DNA from: Paramacrobiotus metropolitanus
Lineage: Eukaryota > Tardigrada > Eutardigrada > Parachela > Macrobiotidae
Direction of reading: 5' to 3'
Length of the DNA: 64,000 bases
NCBI RefSeq assembly: GCF_019649055.1
Contig: NW_026570439.1
Coordinates: 62,001-126,000, forward strand
Part shown: in pieces, positions 11,946 through 23,056 of the stretch
Numbering within the stretch: position 1 is the stretch's first letter
How the letters are laid out: every line of letters starts with the position of its first letter
Notes under the pieces: model-generated
Seen by the model: the letters and a program-made list of their open reading frames with translations, nothing else
What the model was told of the DNA's origin: nothing
Database searches by the model: none
Program-made: the position numbers and the translations under genes

Positions 11946-12508
11946 CTTTTCGGTGCTGAGTAGGCTATTTAGATTAGTTTCCTTACGGAAAACTAATGCA
12001 GCGCTCCTTACGGATTGCTGAAAATAGCCTACGTTTTACCGAAAGTGTTATTATTGTTATTATTGTTCTGGTATTATTATTGTTGTGGTATTATTATTGT
12101 TAATTATTATTGTGCTGTCATTTACTTTTAAGTGAAATATTTTGTTATTTTGCGGTGAATAAGCAGGTTTTTTAGATTAGTTTTCCTTACGGATTGCTAA
12201 TGTAGCGATCCTTACGGACTGCTGATAGTAACCTGCTTATGCTTAAAGAAAACTCAGTGAAATATTTTGTTACTTCGCGGCGAATAAGCAGGCTGTGTAG
12301 TTTAGTTTCCTTACGGAAAGCTAATACTGTTTTCCTTACGGATTGCTTGACATAACCTGCTATAGCTCGAGGAACAAAAATGAAAACACTGAATTTTGAA
12401 AATGCAGTAATAGTATTCGATGTTTTCTTCATTGGTTGCTTCCATGGTTTAGTTATTCTTACGAATTGCTAATATAGCTTTCCTTATGGGCTGCTAAATG
12501 CAAGCAAC
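11946..12508. repeat. Four copies of a two-hairpin unit with covarying stems
   Basis: Copies lie at about 11946-12045, 12159-12240, 12287-12361 and 12435-12508. Each holds a TTAG...CTAA hairpin with a TTAC loop (TTTCC-TTAC-GGAAA in copies 1 and 3, ATTC-TTAC-GAAT in copy 4) and a second CCTTACGG hairpin. Each is enclosed by a closing stem whose sequence differs but stays paired: GTAGGCTATTT/AAATAGCCTAC, ATAAGCAGGTT/AACCTGCTTAT, AGCAGG/CCTGCT and GTTGCTT/AAGCAAC. Copies 2 and 3 also share about 35 bp of upstream sequence (GTGAAATATTTTGTTA...). The pairing was read directly. A function as RNA or as DNA binding sites is not known. Confidence 0.75.
12055..12120 (+). repeat. TTATTATTG microsatellite
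   Basis: TTATTATTGTTATTATTG-type triplet repeats separate the first and second hairpin units. Confidence 0.8.
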
Positions 12509-12788
12509 GAAGTGTTGAAAATTCGAAACTATTGTGCACCGTAGTTGATTCAGTTTTGTGTGTCTATGGTATGACATGATATATGTGCAGCGTTCTAACA
12601 TTTTAAATTCAAGTGGAAATTTTTTTCTATGTACTAATTTATTAAACAATATTTTAAACCAGGCTTGCATAAATGAGTTTAAGAGAGTAGTACATGGTGG
12701 TTGGTATTAGATACTCGTATTGTTATAATTTCGGATAAACAGGCATCTGCATCTTTTTACGGAATATTGTACAGCCACTGAAGTATTA

Positions 12789-14333
12789 TTAATGCGTTTT
12801 AGGTAATTTGGAATCCACAGACTGGTGAGAATCTTTTGATTTGCGCTTGTTCAGAGAGACCGTATCGCTTTCGATGTCGTTCATAGTTTCGTCGAGGAAG
12901 CTCATTGAATTCGGTTCAAGCAGTTCTTCTTTCAAAAAATTTTCGAAGATTGCTTTTGCCATGCTATTGCGTGTCAGCCAGTATACAGTCTTTTGTGGTA
13001 TCATTTTGACAATTCCGTCAGCATGATGCAGGTTTCCGAAGAAGATGAATTTAGATTCGTATTCGTTTGGTTGGATTTGATGCGACTAAAATGATAATAC
13101 TAAAGTGAACTGTACGTATCAAACAAATGGCTTTGCTAGAATTGTTATTACAAATTCCTTGGGAATAACAACGGTGAGTTGATCGTCAGAAGAATTGTCT
13201 CTCAGCTTCAGTGTTCGTTGTGATCCATCGAACTTCTCTACTGCTTCGATATATCCCAGAATGTCTGACGAACGGCATCGTAATTATTTGACAATAAATT
13301 AAATAATAATTGACGTGTAAAATCGTACTTATGTCACACTCTTTTTTCAACTTCATGATCTGCTTAATTTTGACACACTCTGGCAGAATCGGTTCCCAGT
13401 TGTCTAAGACGTCGATCAGTACGGACTGTGTCACCCAAAAATTGGTTCGCAGAGTAGCCGTGTAGCGATAATCTTTTTCCGTTGGCTCATTGGTAGTGCC
13501 ATTGCGGATTTCTAGTGCCTTAAAAAGCATTCGCTATGCTATCAGTCTGTATTGTGTTTAACAGGATGAGATTACCATTCCTGGTCGAAATGTCTCGACA
13601 AATTTATGTTGCGCGATTTGTTTGTCGAAAAAGGCCATATTGATACTTCCAGTTGCATCGGCCAAAACTAGACGCGCGATTTTTTTGTCGGGTTCGTTAT
13701 TTGTTGGTTGAACATTGCCAACACTCTGGACCATTGCGCGGAACAGTCTAAATAGGAAGTTTTCTGTTTAATTGTATATTTTTACAAAATAATTTATTAA
13801 TCATTTACGGAATTATTTTTCTGGCTTCGGGAAGTTCTGATAATGATGGCACGGGGGAAGGAATTTCAACGGGTGCCGTTTTGGAAGTAGTTGGCGTCGG
13901 CGCCAAAATTTTCTCGATCTTTTCCTTTTCACCATCCCTCACAGTTTCAAATTTTGCGATATTCCATTTTTGTCTGAGAATCGAAAGACTCGCTTAAAAT
14001 ACTGTATTGCATAAGCGCCTTACTGTTTTGCAAAACATTTTTGGTACAATTTTCGTCCATACTTTAACCGTTTGAATCCATTTGAAGTGATCTTGATAAT
14101 ACTTCCAGCAGCTGGTATTGGTTTTCCCGTTCCTGGCGTGTACTGAGCGGATTGCTCGTTAACGCCGTCCCAAAGAACTAGAGATTTTGGTTCCCGGAAT
14201 TCCTGTTTGAGACATGCCATTGTATAGTATATGCAAATTTGTAATGCACGTTGTAAACTCACAGTAACTTGCACAACAATTGCGTCTTTTGGCGTTACAG
14301 CAGAGCCGAATACTCCATAGGTGAGGTCCATTC
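12789..14333 (-). CDS. RPA-like single-strand DNA-binding protein of the Helitron
   Basis: Short exons separated by small introns encode OB-fold segments typical of replication protein A large-subunit relatives. Exon 14333-14263 joins 14202 onward and gives LVLWDGVNEQ and GSIIKITSNGFKRLKYGRK. An exon near 13740-13570 gives RLVLADATGSINMAFFDKQ and FVETFRPGM. A 42-nt intron leads to KALEIRNGTTNEPTEKDYRY. A further exon gives DILGYIEAVEKFDGSQRT and LTVVIPKEF, and the last exon (about 13089-12789) ends at TAA. RPA binds single-stranded DNA, and Helitron RPA homologues are thought to protect the displaced strand during rolling-circle transposition. One junction near 14000 does not keep phase, so a frameshift or missed intron is likely. 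The first exon is not established. It sits directly downstream of RepHel on the same strand. Confidence 0.65.
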
Positions 14334-14527
14334 CTGTATGTACTAACGTGGTTAATGTATTTAATAAATACGAATATCACACGAATTATAAGTTATTTAT
14401 TGGATTTTTTTAACACTACGGCGCTATTTGGTAACAGTATGCTCTTCATAAAATTACATATATCCTAAGAATATTCGGGATATTATTCACAACTAAGTTC
14501 TACGCAATTGAATTGCGTACTTTCTTT

Positions 14528-17500
14528 CTATATTAATAATTCTTTATAAACCACATTTCTAGTGCGTAGTGGAAACAGCGAATGCACTTGCACTTCGGAC
14601 AACAATATCAAAATATCATCACGTTGTCTGACACGACTCAAACCAACATAGAGCTGCCCGTGTGCAAAGGCAACATCTCGTAGATCTAGTACACATTTTG
14701 AGAGCGTAGCTCCTTGCGCTTTGTTAAAAGTCCGAGCATAGCAAGCTCTAACTGGAAACTGACGTCGCTTCATCTCAAAGTTTTTTTTCTGTATTTTCAA
14801 CGTAAACTGTATTCTTGGAATGTAGACTGTTTTGCCGGTTGATACCACTTTCGCTGTTATAACGTTTCTTGTGAAACTAAGGATAATAACTTTGGCATTA
14901 TTCAGAAGCCCGTCTTCCGGGGAAAGATTGCGAAGGAGATAACATTCCTTATGCCTTCTTTGACTTTCAGCTCGTGGGGTGGAACGTTGTTTTCGTTTAG
15001 TGAGTGCAAAAAATCTTCATTAAACTCTTCATCAAAATACCCTGCAAAAAGTTTACATTTGCCTAAGTTAAACACAAAACGTTTTTTAACCAACCAGAGG
15101 ATCCCTCGGAATTAAGCTCGTCAAAGCTGTATAGCGTTCCCGGTTTACCGGCCAGGTCTTTGTAAATGTCAGCGTTCAGTTCATCAACTTGGTAATTTCG
15201 CAAAGACAATATCGCTGAGTCAAGAATTTCCCGGTTTTGTTCCTTCAAGTTTGGGTAAACGAAGGCTTTTGCTTCTTCAACTGAAGTCGTGTAATTAAGG
15301 TAATCAGGAAGAATAACGTAGTTTTCTTTATCTTCTTCCAATGTTCCGTCGCCTACTTTCTCAAGCAATCTAAGAACGTATTTTTTTAACAAATGTTCGT
15401 ACAACAAATGTCAGTGCGCAATATACTTTGCATATTCCGGGTCCGCTTGCTGTCGAACTGATATTTTAAGCGAGAACGTTTTGAAAAGTTTCCACAATTT
15501 GGAGCTCTTAATGCTAGCTTCAACGATCTGAGTTCTTGATCCATACTGGATAACAGGAGGGATTTGTCGGAAATCACCAATTCCGATAAAAAGAATTCCT
15601 CCACACACTTCAGCAGAGCGTCTAACTTTTTGAAGCATTTCATCGACTGCATGAAAATTTTTTTTATGACTCATAACGAACTCATCCCAAAAAATGACCG
15701 AAGCAGCACGCAATAAATCTGCTCTCTGTGATTTTATAGGCACGTTGTACTCCAGTTTTTGCTCTGTTCCGTGGTTTTCAACCGGAATTTGAAACATCGA
15801 GTGAGCCGTTCGGCCGCCTCCGTAATTTGATGCTGCAACAGCTGTGCTGGCACAACACAAAGCAATTTTGCCCTGTGTACGTACTAAGTTTGCTATGCAG
15901 TTGACCAAGAAAGTTTTTCCCGTTCCTAAAACATTTCAGTAGCTTTATTTTCTGACTTTCGTAGTTGATAGCACAGTACTTACCAGCGGCGCCGTTAATG
16001 TATAGAAGACCGCCGCTGTTTGTCTCCAGCATTTTAACTACATAATCATAAACCTCGCGTTGATCGTTATTCAACATCGATAACAAATGCTCGTGTTCGA
16101 GTTCATTCTTTGCTGGATTATATCTTGCTATTTCTCGTTCAACCATGTTTTTCTCACTGTAAGGTTCCGCTAGGCCAAAATCGTGCATGTTTTTACCGGC
16201 GGAATCAAATTTTGCAAACAGATCAGACAATAACTTTTTTTCAGATTCCCATTCCGAAAATTTCTGATTCAATCGGTAGTCTTCTGCCATATGACTTTTG
16301 AAGGTTTCATATAACGATGGTCCGGGAGCGCCTTCTGTCACCAGGAGAAAAAACAGTGTACGAAGCTGCGCTGGGCTGCAAAATTGTGCAATCGCTTCTT
16401 CCATGCACAATTTGCTTTCAGTTGAATCATTGAAAAGGCCCAGTTTAGTTGCAGCATCCGCAAACGATTCGCATACTTCACCATTCACTGTTCTAAGCTG
16501 TTCATAAGATCTTGATGGTACGTGCTTTAGCAATAGGCGCAAGTACCATACATCGCCAGCTTGTGGGCGAATTAAAGCCAGTCGCGGCACATGGACGGTC
16601 TTGCGACAGTAAATAAAGTAGGTTTTTCCGTCTGACATTTGACACTCATTAACGTTCTCAACAGACTTTGGCTTCTTTGTATTGACAACATATTCTGAAT
16701 AAAAATCCATATATGTTAAAGCATCAAAGATTTCATTTTCAGGTCTTTGAAAATATTTATCTAAGGCTGACAGCTGGTTGATCTTTTCCACTTTTTTGTT
16801 GGGACTGTACACCACGTAGTTCCTGTTTGGAAGATGAACAGGATACTGTTCAACGGAAGGTAGCCGTTTTGTAGTATCGTATTCGTTAATACGCCAGGCT
16901 GCTTCAGCTGCCGAAATGTATCTCGCATTCAAGTATTCTGTAATTTCGTCACCCTTGGATAGCCGGACATTTGCATAATCTGGACCTTTATAAAAATACT
17001 TATAAAGGTAGGTAATTATTCTGACTGAATGGGAAATTTCGACGTTTATGTGGCAATCGTACTTCACCAGCAAATGTGAATTATAGGGCACCACATAACA
17101 ATCGTCTTCGGTTCTGCGCTGGTAATGCGGGAAACCTGCTTCGTCAATAAAGGTGACATTATTAATTGGTTTTGGGTAAAACGCAACACAGGTTTTGCAT
17201 TTGACCACTCCATTGGCGTCGGGGACATTAAGATGACCTTTTTGACGGTAACAGCGTTCTTCGACATGACGATGAACCATATGCCGTTTTACAGTTTCAC
17301 AAAGTTCAGGGTCATCTTTTGGAAATTCAGCCGAAATAACTTTGTTGATTTCGTCAGCTGTGCGAGGTTCTCTTGCCATTTTAATGGCAATATGCGCATG
17401 GGGAAGACCGCGTTTCTGAAATTCAATTACGTGTATCCGATAAACAACTTTACCACCCCCGAGAGCACGTGGAAGGTCGGCAAAGATTTCTTGCAGCTTT

Positions 17501-18858
17501 GCCTTAAAAACCCTTGCAACGATGTCTGGTCTATCTGAGGCATCTTGGAAAGGCTTCAGTTGGGATGTTATTTCAGGCCATTTTGGGTTACACGTTACGG
17601 TTATAAAGTAAGTTGGTTTTCCGTATTTTGCGACGATGGCTAAAGCATCTGCAGTATTGTCTTGCATGTTTCGCTTAGAATGGAGGTGGCTAGATGGAAG
17701 AAATGTACGCCCAACATCGTCGCCGTCAGCCACAGATTCACGCAATTCCTGCTTTTGACAAATCTTTTGTGATGCCCGATGAAATTCTAAGCGTGGTTCT
17801 TCGATTACGCTAAAACCATCTACTAAATATTCGTTCATCAATGGTCCAAAGAAATGAAGTGGCTCATGTCGCATTATCATCTGCCGGCAGTATTGTAATA
17901 AAGTAAGCTTTGTCGTCATCTTTAAAGCTAGATCCCACCCCAGCGTACCGCACGGATAAAGTAATACATACTGTAATTTGAAATACATTGCATTAGACGT
18001 TTGGATAAACGTCGGCTGATTTTCGGTTTTTTTCCAACACACAACTGCTCTTTGTTGGAAATCACCACTTGTGTCATCGCAGATGAGTGCTGCTACTTCT
18101 CGAGTAGCAGAAACCGTTAGCTCCATTCGAATTTCTTGAGACGGATTTTCTGACATGCACCTAAATCTTTTCCAAAAGTAATTATGTTCCTCAAAAATGG
18201 ACCGAAGACTTTCTATGATATTTGGGTCAAGTTTTTGATCAGCTCCCATAGATTTTGGTACTGTAGCGTCGCTTACGAACCACCGCAATGGTCCAGTTGC
18301 ATCCGATCCTGATCGAAGGCATTATTAATGCGTTTGGTATTTTTTCGTTAAAAAAACCTGGTTTTATATTACCGTTTAGCATTCGGTGATAAGTCCGTCC
18401 ATGAAGAATCAAATTTGACGGTCCCCCCGTTTGTTTAATAAATTCACCTGTTGTGCCAATGTCAGAGAAGGCAAACAAATTGTTGTATGCTCGGCTTCTC
18501 TCGCACAGCTGAGGTGTTGTTTGATATAAATGACGAAAGGCCTCTGGTATCGTTGGCAAATCAATAACCGTTCCTGGGGATTTTTTACTTCTTCCGCAAC
18601 ACATTGACGCCGAATCAGTGTTAAAAAGCATTGCGCCACAACGGTCGCACAACTTTGTTGTGATCTAGCAAATTTTTAACTTTATTTAGAAATCTCGGTA
18701 GATTTAACGCATTCCACTGATTGTGTTACTTTTTTTAATGGACCCAAGACACGCTTTACAGAGCTCTCCGTTTTGGTTTTTTCCAAAGCATATTTTGTTT
18801 TGCGGGTGGCCTTGTTTTTTTCACTTTGGTCGATTGGTTTTCTTTTCCTTTTTGGCAT
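14528..18858 (-). CDS. Helitron RepHel (HUH replicase plus PIF1-like helicase)
   Basis: The start at 18858 (MPKRKRKP) gives a basic, NLS-like N-terminus. A likely 44-nt intron leads to a CxxC...CC zinc-binding region (CDRCGAM, MCCGRSKK). The Rep domain shows YFITVTCNPKWPEI, the HUH motif GLPHAHI (about 17390-17410) and the Tyr motif YLYKYFYKGPDY (about 16970-17010). The helicase has a Walker A rebuilt across a 58-nt intron (15926-15983) as GAAGTGKT, then VIFWDEF, GDFRQIPP, LPPDY-type spacing, and LYVGLSRVRQRDD at the C-terminus. A second intron of 57 nt (15370-15426) removes an apparent TGA and restores EYAKLLEKVGDG. A third of 53 nt (15042-15094) joins SSG to YFDEEF. Two frame breaks remain, near 18310 and near 14950 (between KVKEG and YLLRNLSPEDG). 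The protein nicks DNA by rolling circle and unwinds it. Apart from the two breaks it looks recently active. Confidence 0.9.
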
Positions 18859-19009
18859 GATAGCGAAAATTTCTATCTATTTGTGGCAAAAGAACACCAA
18901 TTTATTGTGCGTGGTTGATTGTTAAAGGTGTTTGTATATATTTCATATCTTGACGCTTTAAGTATAATTTTGATAAAAAATATGTTAAGTAACTGTTAAG
19001 AATGCTACT

Positions 19010-20006
19010 GCTATAACGCCGTACCACTTGATAAACGCCGTACGATGGGTTAAACGCCTCCTGTGGTGGCTGCCCATTACACAGAGCCTCCGTACAGATT
19101 TAACATTGTGCAATGCAGAGTTGCGCTGCAGTCTGCAATGGTTTCTGTGCTAGTAACACTGCAGTTCTATACTCTTTTGTGTTCAAATTTAAATTATTGA
19201 AATTGATTTTAATTACATAAAATAAATTTTAACTAAGTACGATGGAGCAGTAGTTTGTGTGTCGCCATGGACTATCGATGTACAGTACTGTAACTTAGTC
19301 TGTAAGCAGTAAGTGAAGCCTGTAGACTCTACGGTATATCCATGGCGAACTTGCGAGCAGATTGTGCTGAAACTTACTGTCTTTATATTCGGAACCCGGA
19401 ATGCCAAATCATCCAGCAACAGAACAGCAGATCATCCAGGAACAGTAGGTCAGTAAAGACACAACAGTATAGGCTACAGCGCAAAAAGAGCACTCTTACT
19501 ATGCTACTCGGGAAATATTTTGCCCCACTCCAGAAGTTCCCTCTCTTATAGCTTGGTGTACTGTTCCTGAATGAGCTTCTGTTCTGTTGCTGGATGATTT
19601 GGCATTCCGGGTTCCGAATATAAAAACAGTAAGTGTAAGCACAATCTGCTCGCAAGTTCGCCAGGGATAGACCGTAGAGGCTACAGGCTTCACTTACTGC
19701 TACAGTACGAGTACTGTAAATACATCCATAGCCCATAGCGACACACAGGCGCTGTACAGTTTAACAAACGAAACAAAGAAGGATTATCCTCTAACACACA
19801 ACTCTCCATCGTATTTTGTAAAAACTTATATTAATGTAATTGAAATCAATTTCAGTAATTTAAATTGAACACAAAAGAGTAAAGAACTGCAGTGATACTA
19901 ACAAAGAAATCAGTGCAGACTGCAGCGCATACGGAGGCTTTGTGTAATGGGCAGCCACCACGGGATGCGTTTAACCCAACCTACGGCGTTTATTAACTGT
20001 TATGGC
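19010..20006. mobile_element. Long-TIR fold-back element, about 1 kb
   Basis: Arms of about 420 bp (19010-19427 and 19579-20006) are diverged reverse complements covering almost the whole element. Matching landmarks include AACGCCGTA, GGTGGCTGCCCATTACACA, CTGCAGTCTGCA, and CCAAATCATCCAGCAACAGA. The central spacer is about 150 bp and has no coding capacity. It is non-autonomous, and no clear target duplication was found. It lies just upstream of the Helitron genes. Confidence 0.8.
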
Positions 20007-22129
20007 TAATTTAAGAAATTAATTGTCACTTCGAAAAGCTTCTGCCATATGTACGGCACCGTGCATTTTTCCTTGTATTAAGGGCCTTGCACTAATATAA
20101 TAAATCACTATGAAATACAATGTGTAGCACTGCAGTTTACGTAATGTATCATTAATACAGTACTTGATAATGTATACATTAATACAGTACCTGATAAATA
20201 TTTAAATATTCGTTCCTGTCAATATTTTAATATTTGATATGGTGGACCTTAAATAAGTTTCGCACGATGCGTACGAGACAGCGGAATCGACTGCTTCTTA
20301 AGGGATTCGACTGCTTCTTAAGGGATTCTTAAGGGAATTCGTTTACATCCAAAGAAACTTTCGCTCTCGCGCACTCCCAAACACTTTTTTACATTGCTTT
20401 GTTGTATTTACAGCCAAGAATTGTATACGTAAGTGTAAAATCCGTTTGCGCGCGCAACAGGATAACAAAATTCAGTTATCAGGATAACAAAATTCCAAAA
20501 AGTTTAAATGCATCGAGGTGTACGATAAGTCTCAGTATGGACAGAATCTTTTCACATTTTGCAGGTAAATGCGCATAATTATGAAGATCGTTCTTACAAC
20601 GATGCACTGTTCTAGTATGATTATAAAATTTTAGAATAAAACATCCGGTTAGGTAAGTTTCGCCCAGAACTTCTTAAACGGATGTTTGCGCGCACAAACG
20701 ATTTTTACATCAACGTATACAAATCAATTCGCTACAGAATGCATCAAAATGAATGTAAGAAGTGTTTGGAATTGCGCGGAAGGAAATTTTCGTGTATGTA
20801 TCCAGATCTGGCTACATGTACCGGCCTACTTCCCTCAATTAATTTTGAAATGTATCTTTCTTTTTACAGTTTAATAGGCAATAATAACTAAGAAATAGTA
20901 ACCATTGCCTGAAATGAGACAGTACATGCACTTGCATCTAAGTATGACATTGCGGCAGTACATATGGCTAAATTAAGCGCAGTGCATAAAAACCCTGAAT
21001 CTGTATTGCTTCCTAAGTGTTTCCAGGAACCCTAAACTTAAATCGAACCCATGCCGGTAAGCGGTAACCCTAAATATCTGACGTGGCATTTATAAATCGA
21101 ACCCAACATGGCATGTACTACGTGTAGTTCCTACTCGAAATTAGAGCACCTGTTCGAATACAGAACACCGGCAAAAATTTAAGTATCTAAAGTTATTTTT
21201 TAATTTTACTGTTAACAGTAAAAAATAATGATGGTCATGCAAAATTTAAATTTCAGTAAAAATAACGATCTTTATATGGTGGATTAAGTGATTAAACAAA
21301 AACCTTAACGTAATTGCGGTTACAGTATACGAGTATTTCGAAAAAAGGCAAACGGCCACTTACGTGCGTTAAGGTCACTTACACGAAGTTTTGGTTGAAG
21401 TGTTCGTATGAACCTTTAAAGGAACAGGCTCGAGAAAGCGGAGAATCAATGGAGGCTCTCGTAGCTGAACGTTGACACTTGCTGGATCGGTAACTGTCCC
21501 TTTTTGGGCGAAGCTGACAAAAGCGAGAACAGAGAACACAGAAGACCGCTGGACTACCGTTCGAAAAGACACGAATACAGGGAATGGCAGGGATTCAAAA
21601 ATCAATGCCAATGTACCATTAACCGCACTGTTTAAAAATAATAATAAAATTTCATCTGTCGCGTTCGAATTTTGCATCGGCGTAAAATAAACCTACCGAA
21701 TTGACAAACATGTGGCACTGAATACTAAATATGTGTCTTACTTTATATACTATGTGTGTATGTATGTGCATATGTATGTAAATAAATAAATAATTTTTTG
21801 TATTGCATATACAGCATAATAATGCAAGACTTATGTCGTGCATTGGAACTTATATTAGTCAGCGAATTTGTTAAATATATGTGATCTATTTCCGCCAATT
21901 GGTATTTTGCGTCTTAAAATCCGCCTATCAGCAAAATTAGTTTGGAATGCGTTTCGTAAATCGTAGGATAAAAATAATGAAAAACGAAAGTCGTTGCCGG
22001 AAACTACATGATTTTAGGATTTTTTTGAGCTATCGTGTAAAAATCAGTGTCGAACGGTGTAGGAGGAGATGTTGGCCGAAGAAACGGCTCAGTTAGCTTT
22101 GTATATATAATAACTTTACTGTATACGTA
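20007..22129. other. Intergenic, mostly AT-rich
   Basis: Contains tandem duplications (GACTGCTTCTTAAGGGATTC twice at about 20290-20330; CAGGATAACAAAATTC twice at about 20458-20500) and the degenerate palindromic element listed at 20440-20700. A minus frame at 21375-21677 (100 codons, with one hydrophobic stretch) has no recognised domain and is not called. Confidence 0.45.
20440..20700. mobile_element. Degenerate copy of the GCGCGCAACA palindromic element
   Basis: TCCGTTTGCGCGC at 20441 and GCGCGCACAAACGA near 20688 face each other. The interior shares AGTTTAAATGCAT, GGTGTACGATAAGTCTC and GAAGATCGTTCTTAC with the better-preserved copy at 49311-49723. The match continues on the right side to about 20840 (GTGTATGTATCCAGATCTGG against GTGGATGTACACAAATTTGG), so the full repeat is longer than the palindrome. 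Confidence 0.65.
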
Positions 22130-22277
22130 CTGTACTGACACGATATTGAGGTTCAGCAAAATCCCATGGACCGCCCGCGCTAATCGTCGGTTCCTTTGAC
22201 ATCAACGAAACCGACGCCTAGTGCGGGCGGTCCAGGGGACTTTACTGACCCTTACGATTAATATCGTGTCAGTACAG
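22130..22277. mobile_element. 148-bp palindromic MITE (copy 1)
   Basis: Terminal inverted repeats CTGTACTGACACGATATT (22130-22147) and its complement (22260-22277) enclose an inner palindrome of GGACCGCCCGC and GCGGGCGGTCC around GTCGGTT...AACCGAC. A related copy in inverted order lies at 52371-52515. It is non-coding and non-autonomous. Confidence 0.85.
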
Positions 22278-22786
22278 TAGTTGAACTCAATTAAGTACTT
22301 GTATACTTCTCTTTTCCTGTTAAAGTGTTCAGTGCATAAAATGTTACATAAAAAACCATGCCAATCTGTAGCACATACGTATATTTTATCAAGGCTTCTG
22401 CAGAGCAGGTTCACACTTTCCATGACAAACGTAGTCTTCCCTACCATCAAGGCATTCGTACGGTTGTGTACATCGTAATAATTTCACAGCAGAAGTTGAC
22501 ACAATAGAAACATGGGGATTTCCCAAAACAACATGGCTTCGATCTGTAGGTGCATGGCAACGCACAGTCCCCATGTACTAAACCAGTCGCAAAGGAACGA
22601 ATGTATTATGTATTTATGTTACAAATATCCTTTAATCATCAGTTTCGATTTTTAATCACATTAATTTGAATAATTATTCCGAATCCTGTCTGCAGACTGC
22701 AATATTCTTTCCGCTAATACCATATACTGTAAACGCCACGCTAAATACCGTTAATAGTAATAAATATTCTGTAATACCGTTCAATT

Positions 22787-23056
22787 ATGAGCACTTTGCA
22801 GTATCTTTTCGTCTTCGTAATCTTACTCCTCCTCACCATAATAAGCCGCCCGACAATGGCCCAGTGGACGGCGGATATGGACGCTTCTGCCGGTTCCCAG
22901 GACTATCATCATCCGATGGCTGTCGCCCGTCTGCGCCGTGCCGAAGACGCACCTGGATCGGTTGCCCACGCTCGCACTATACGCTGTATATGCGGCCAGT
23001 TCCTTTGGTGCTGCAACATCGACTGGCAGATGCCCGCCTACAATTATTGGGGCTAA
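22787..23056 (+). CDS. Putative secreted Cys-containing peptide precursor
   Basis: An 89-codon frame opens with a strong signal peptide (MSTLQYLFVFVILLLLTII, with a likely cut near TMA-QW at residues 24-26). A dibasic processing site, RLRR, follows at about residues 48-51. The C-terminal part holds a Cys cluster (RCICGQFLWCC) and ends NYWG directly before the stop. A final Gly after an aromatic residue is the usual amidation signal of invertebrate neuropeptides. The last segment also has W...W spacing of seven residues, as in some W(X7)W-amide peptides, though the Cys cluster does not fit that family. The gene may be a neuropeptide or another small secreted peptide; no family is claimed. A longer overlapping frame (22666-23304) is rejected as a shadow. 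Confidence 0.5.
   Translation: MSTLQYLFVFVILLLLTIISRPTMAQWTADMDASAGSQDYHHPMAVARLRRAEDAPGSVAHARTIRCICGQFLWCCNIDWQMPAYNYWG

Larger units (their letters stand above)
9639..18858 (-). mobile_element. Helitron-like element (RepHel, RPA-like and SGNH genes)
   Basis: Three minus-strand genes are read in the order RepHel, RPA-like, SGNH hydrolase. RepHel together with an RPA-like protein is an established Helitron gene set, so the core 12.8-18.9 kb is called with good confidence. Whether the SGNH gene and the hairpin units between 11.9 and 12.5 kb belong to the same element is inferred from strand and position only. The termini were not found: a 5' TC and a 3' CTRR preceded by a hairpin should lie upstream of 18858 and below about 9.6 kb on the minus strand. 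The coordinates are therefore the gene span, not the element ends. Confidence 0.65.

Noticed and set aside
15411-15413. TGA as a nonsense mutation in RepHel
   Set aside because: It lies inside a 57-nt GT-AG intron (15370-15426) whose removal restores the conserved EYAKLLEKVGDG.
21375-21677. Minus frame with a hydrophobic stretch and an NAT site
   Set aside because: No GPCR or other motif, no paralogue, and no splice-supported partners; left as unexplained sequence.
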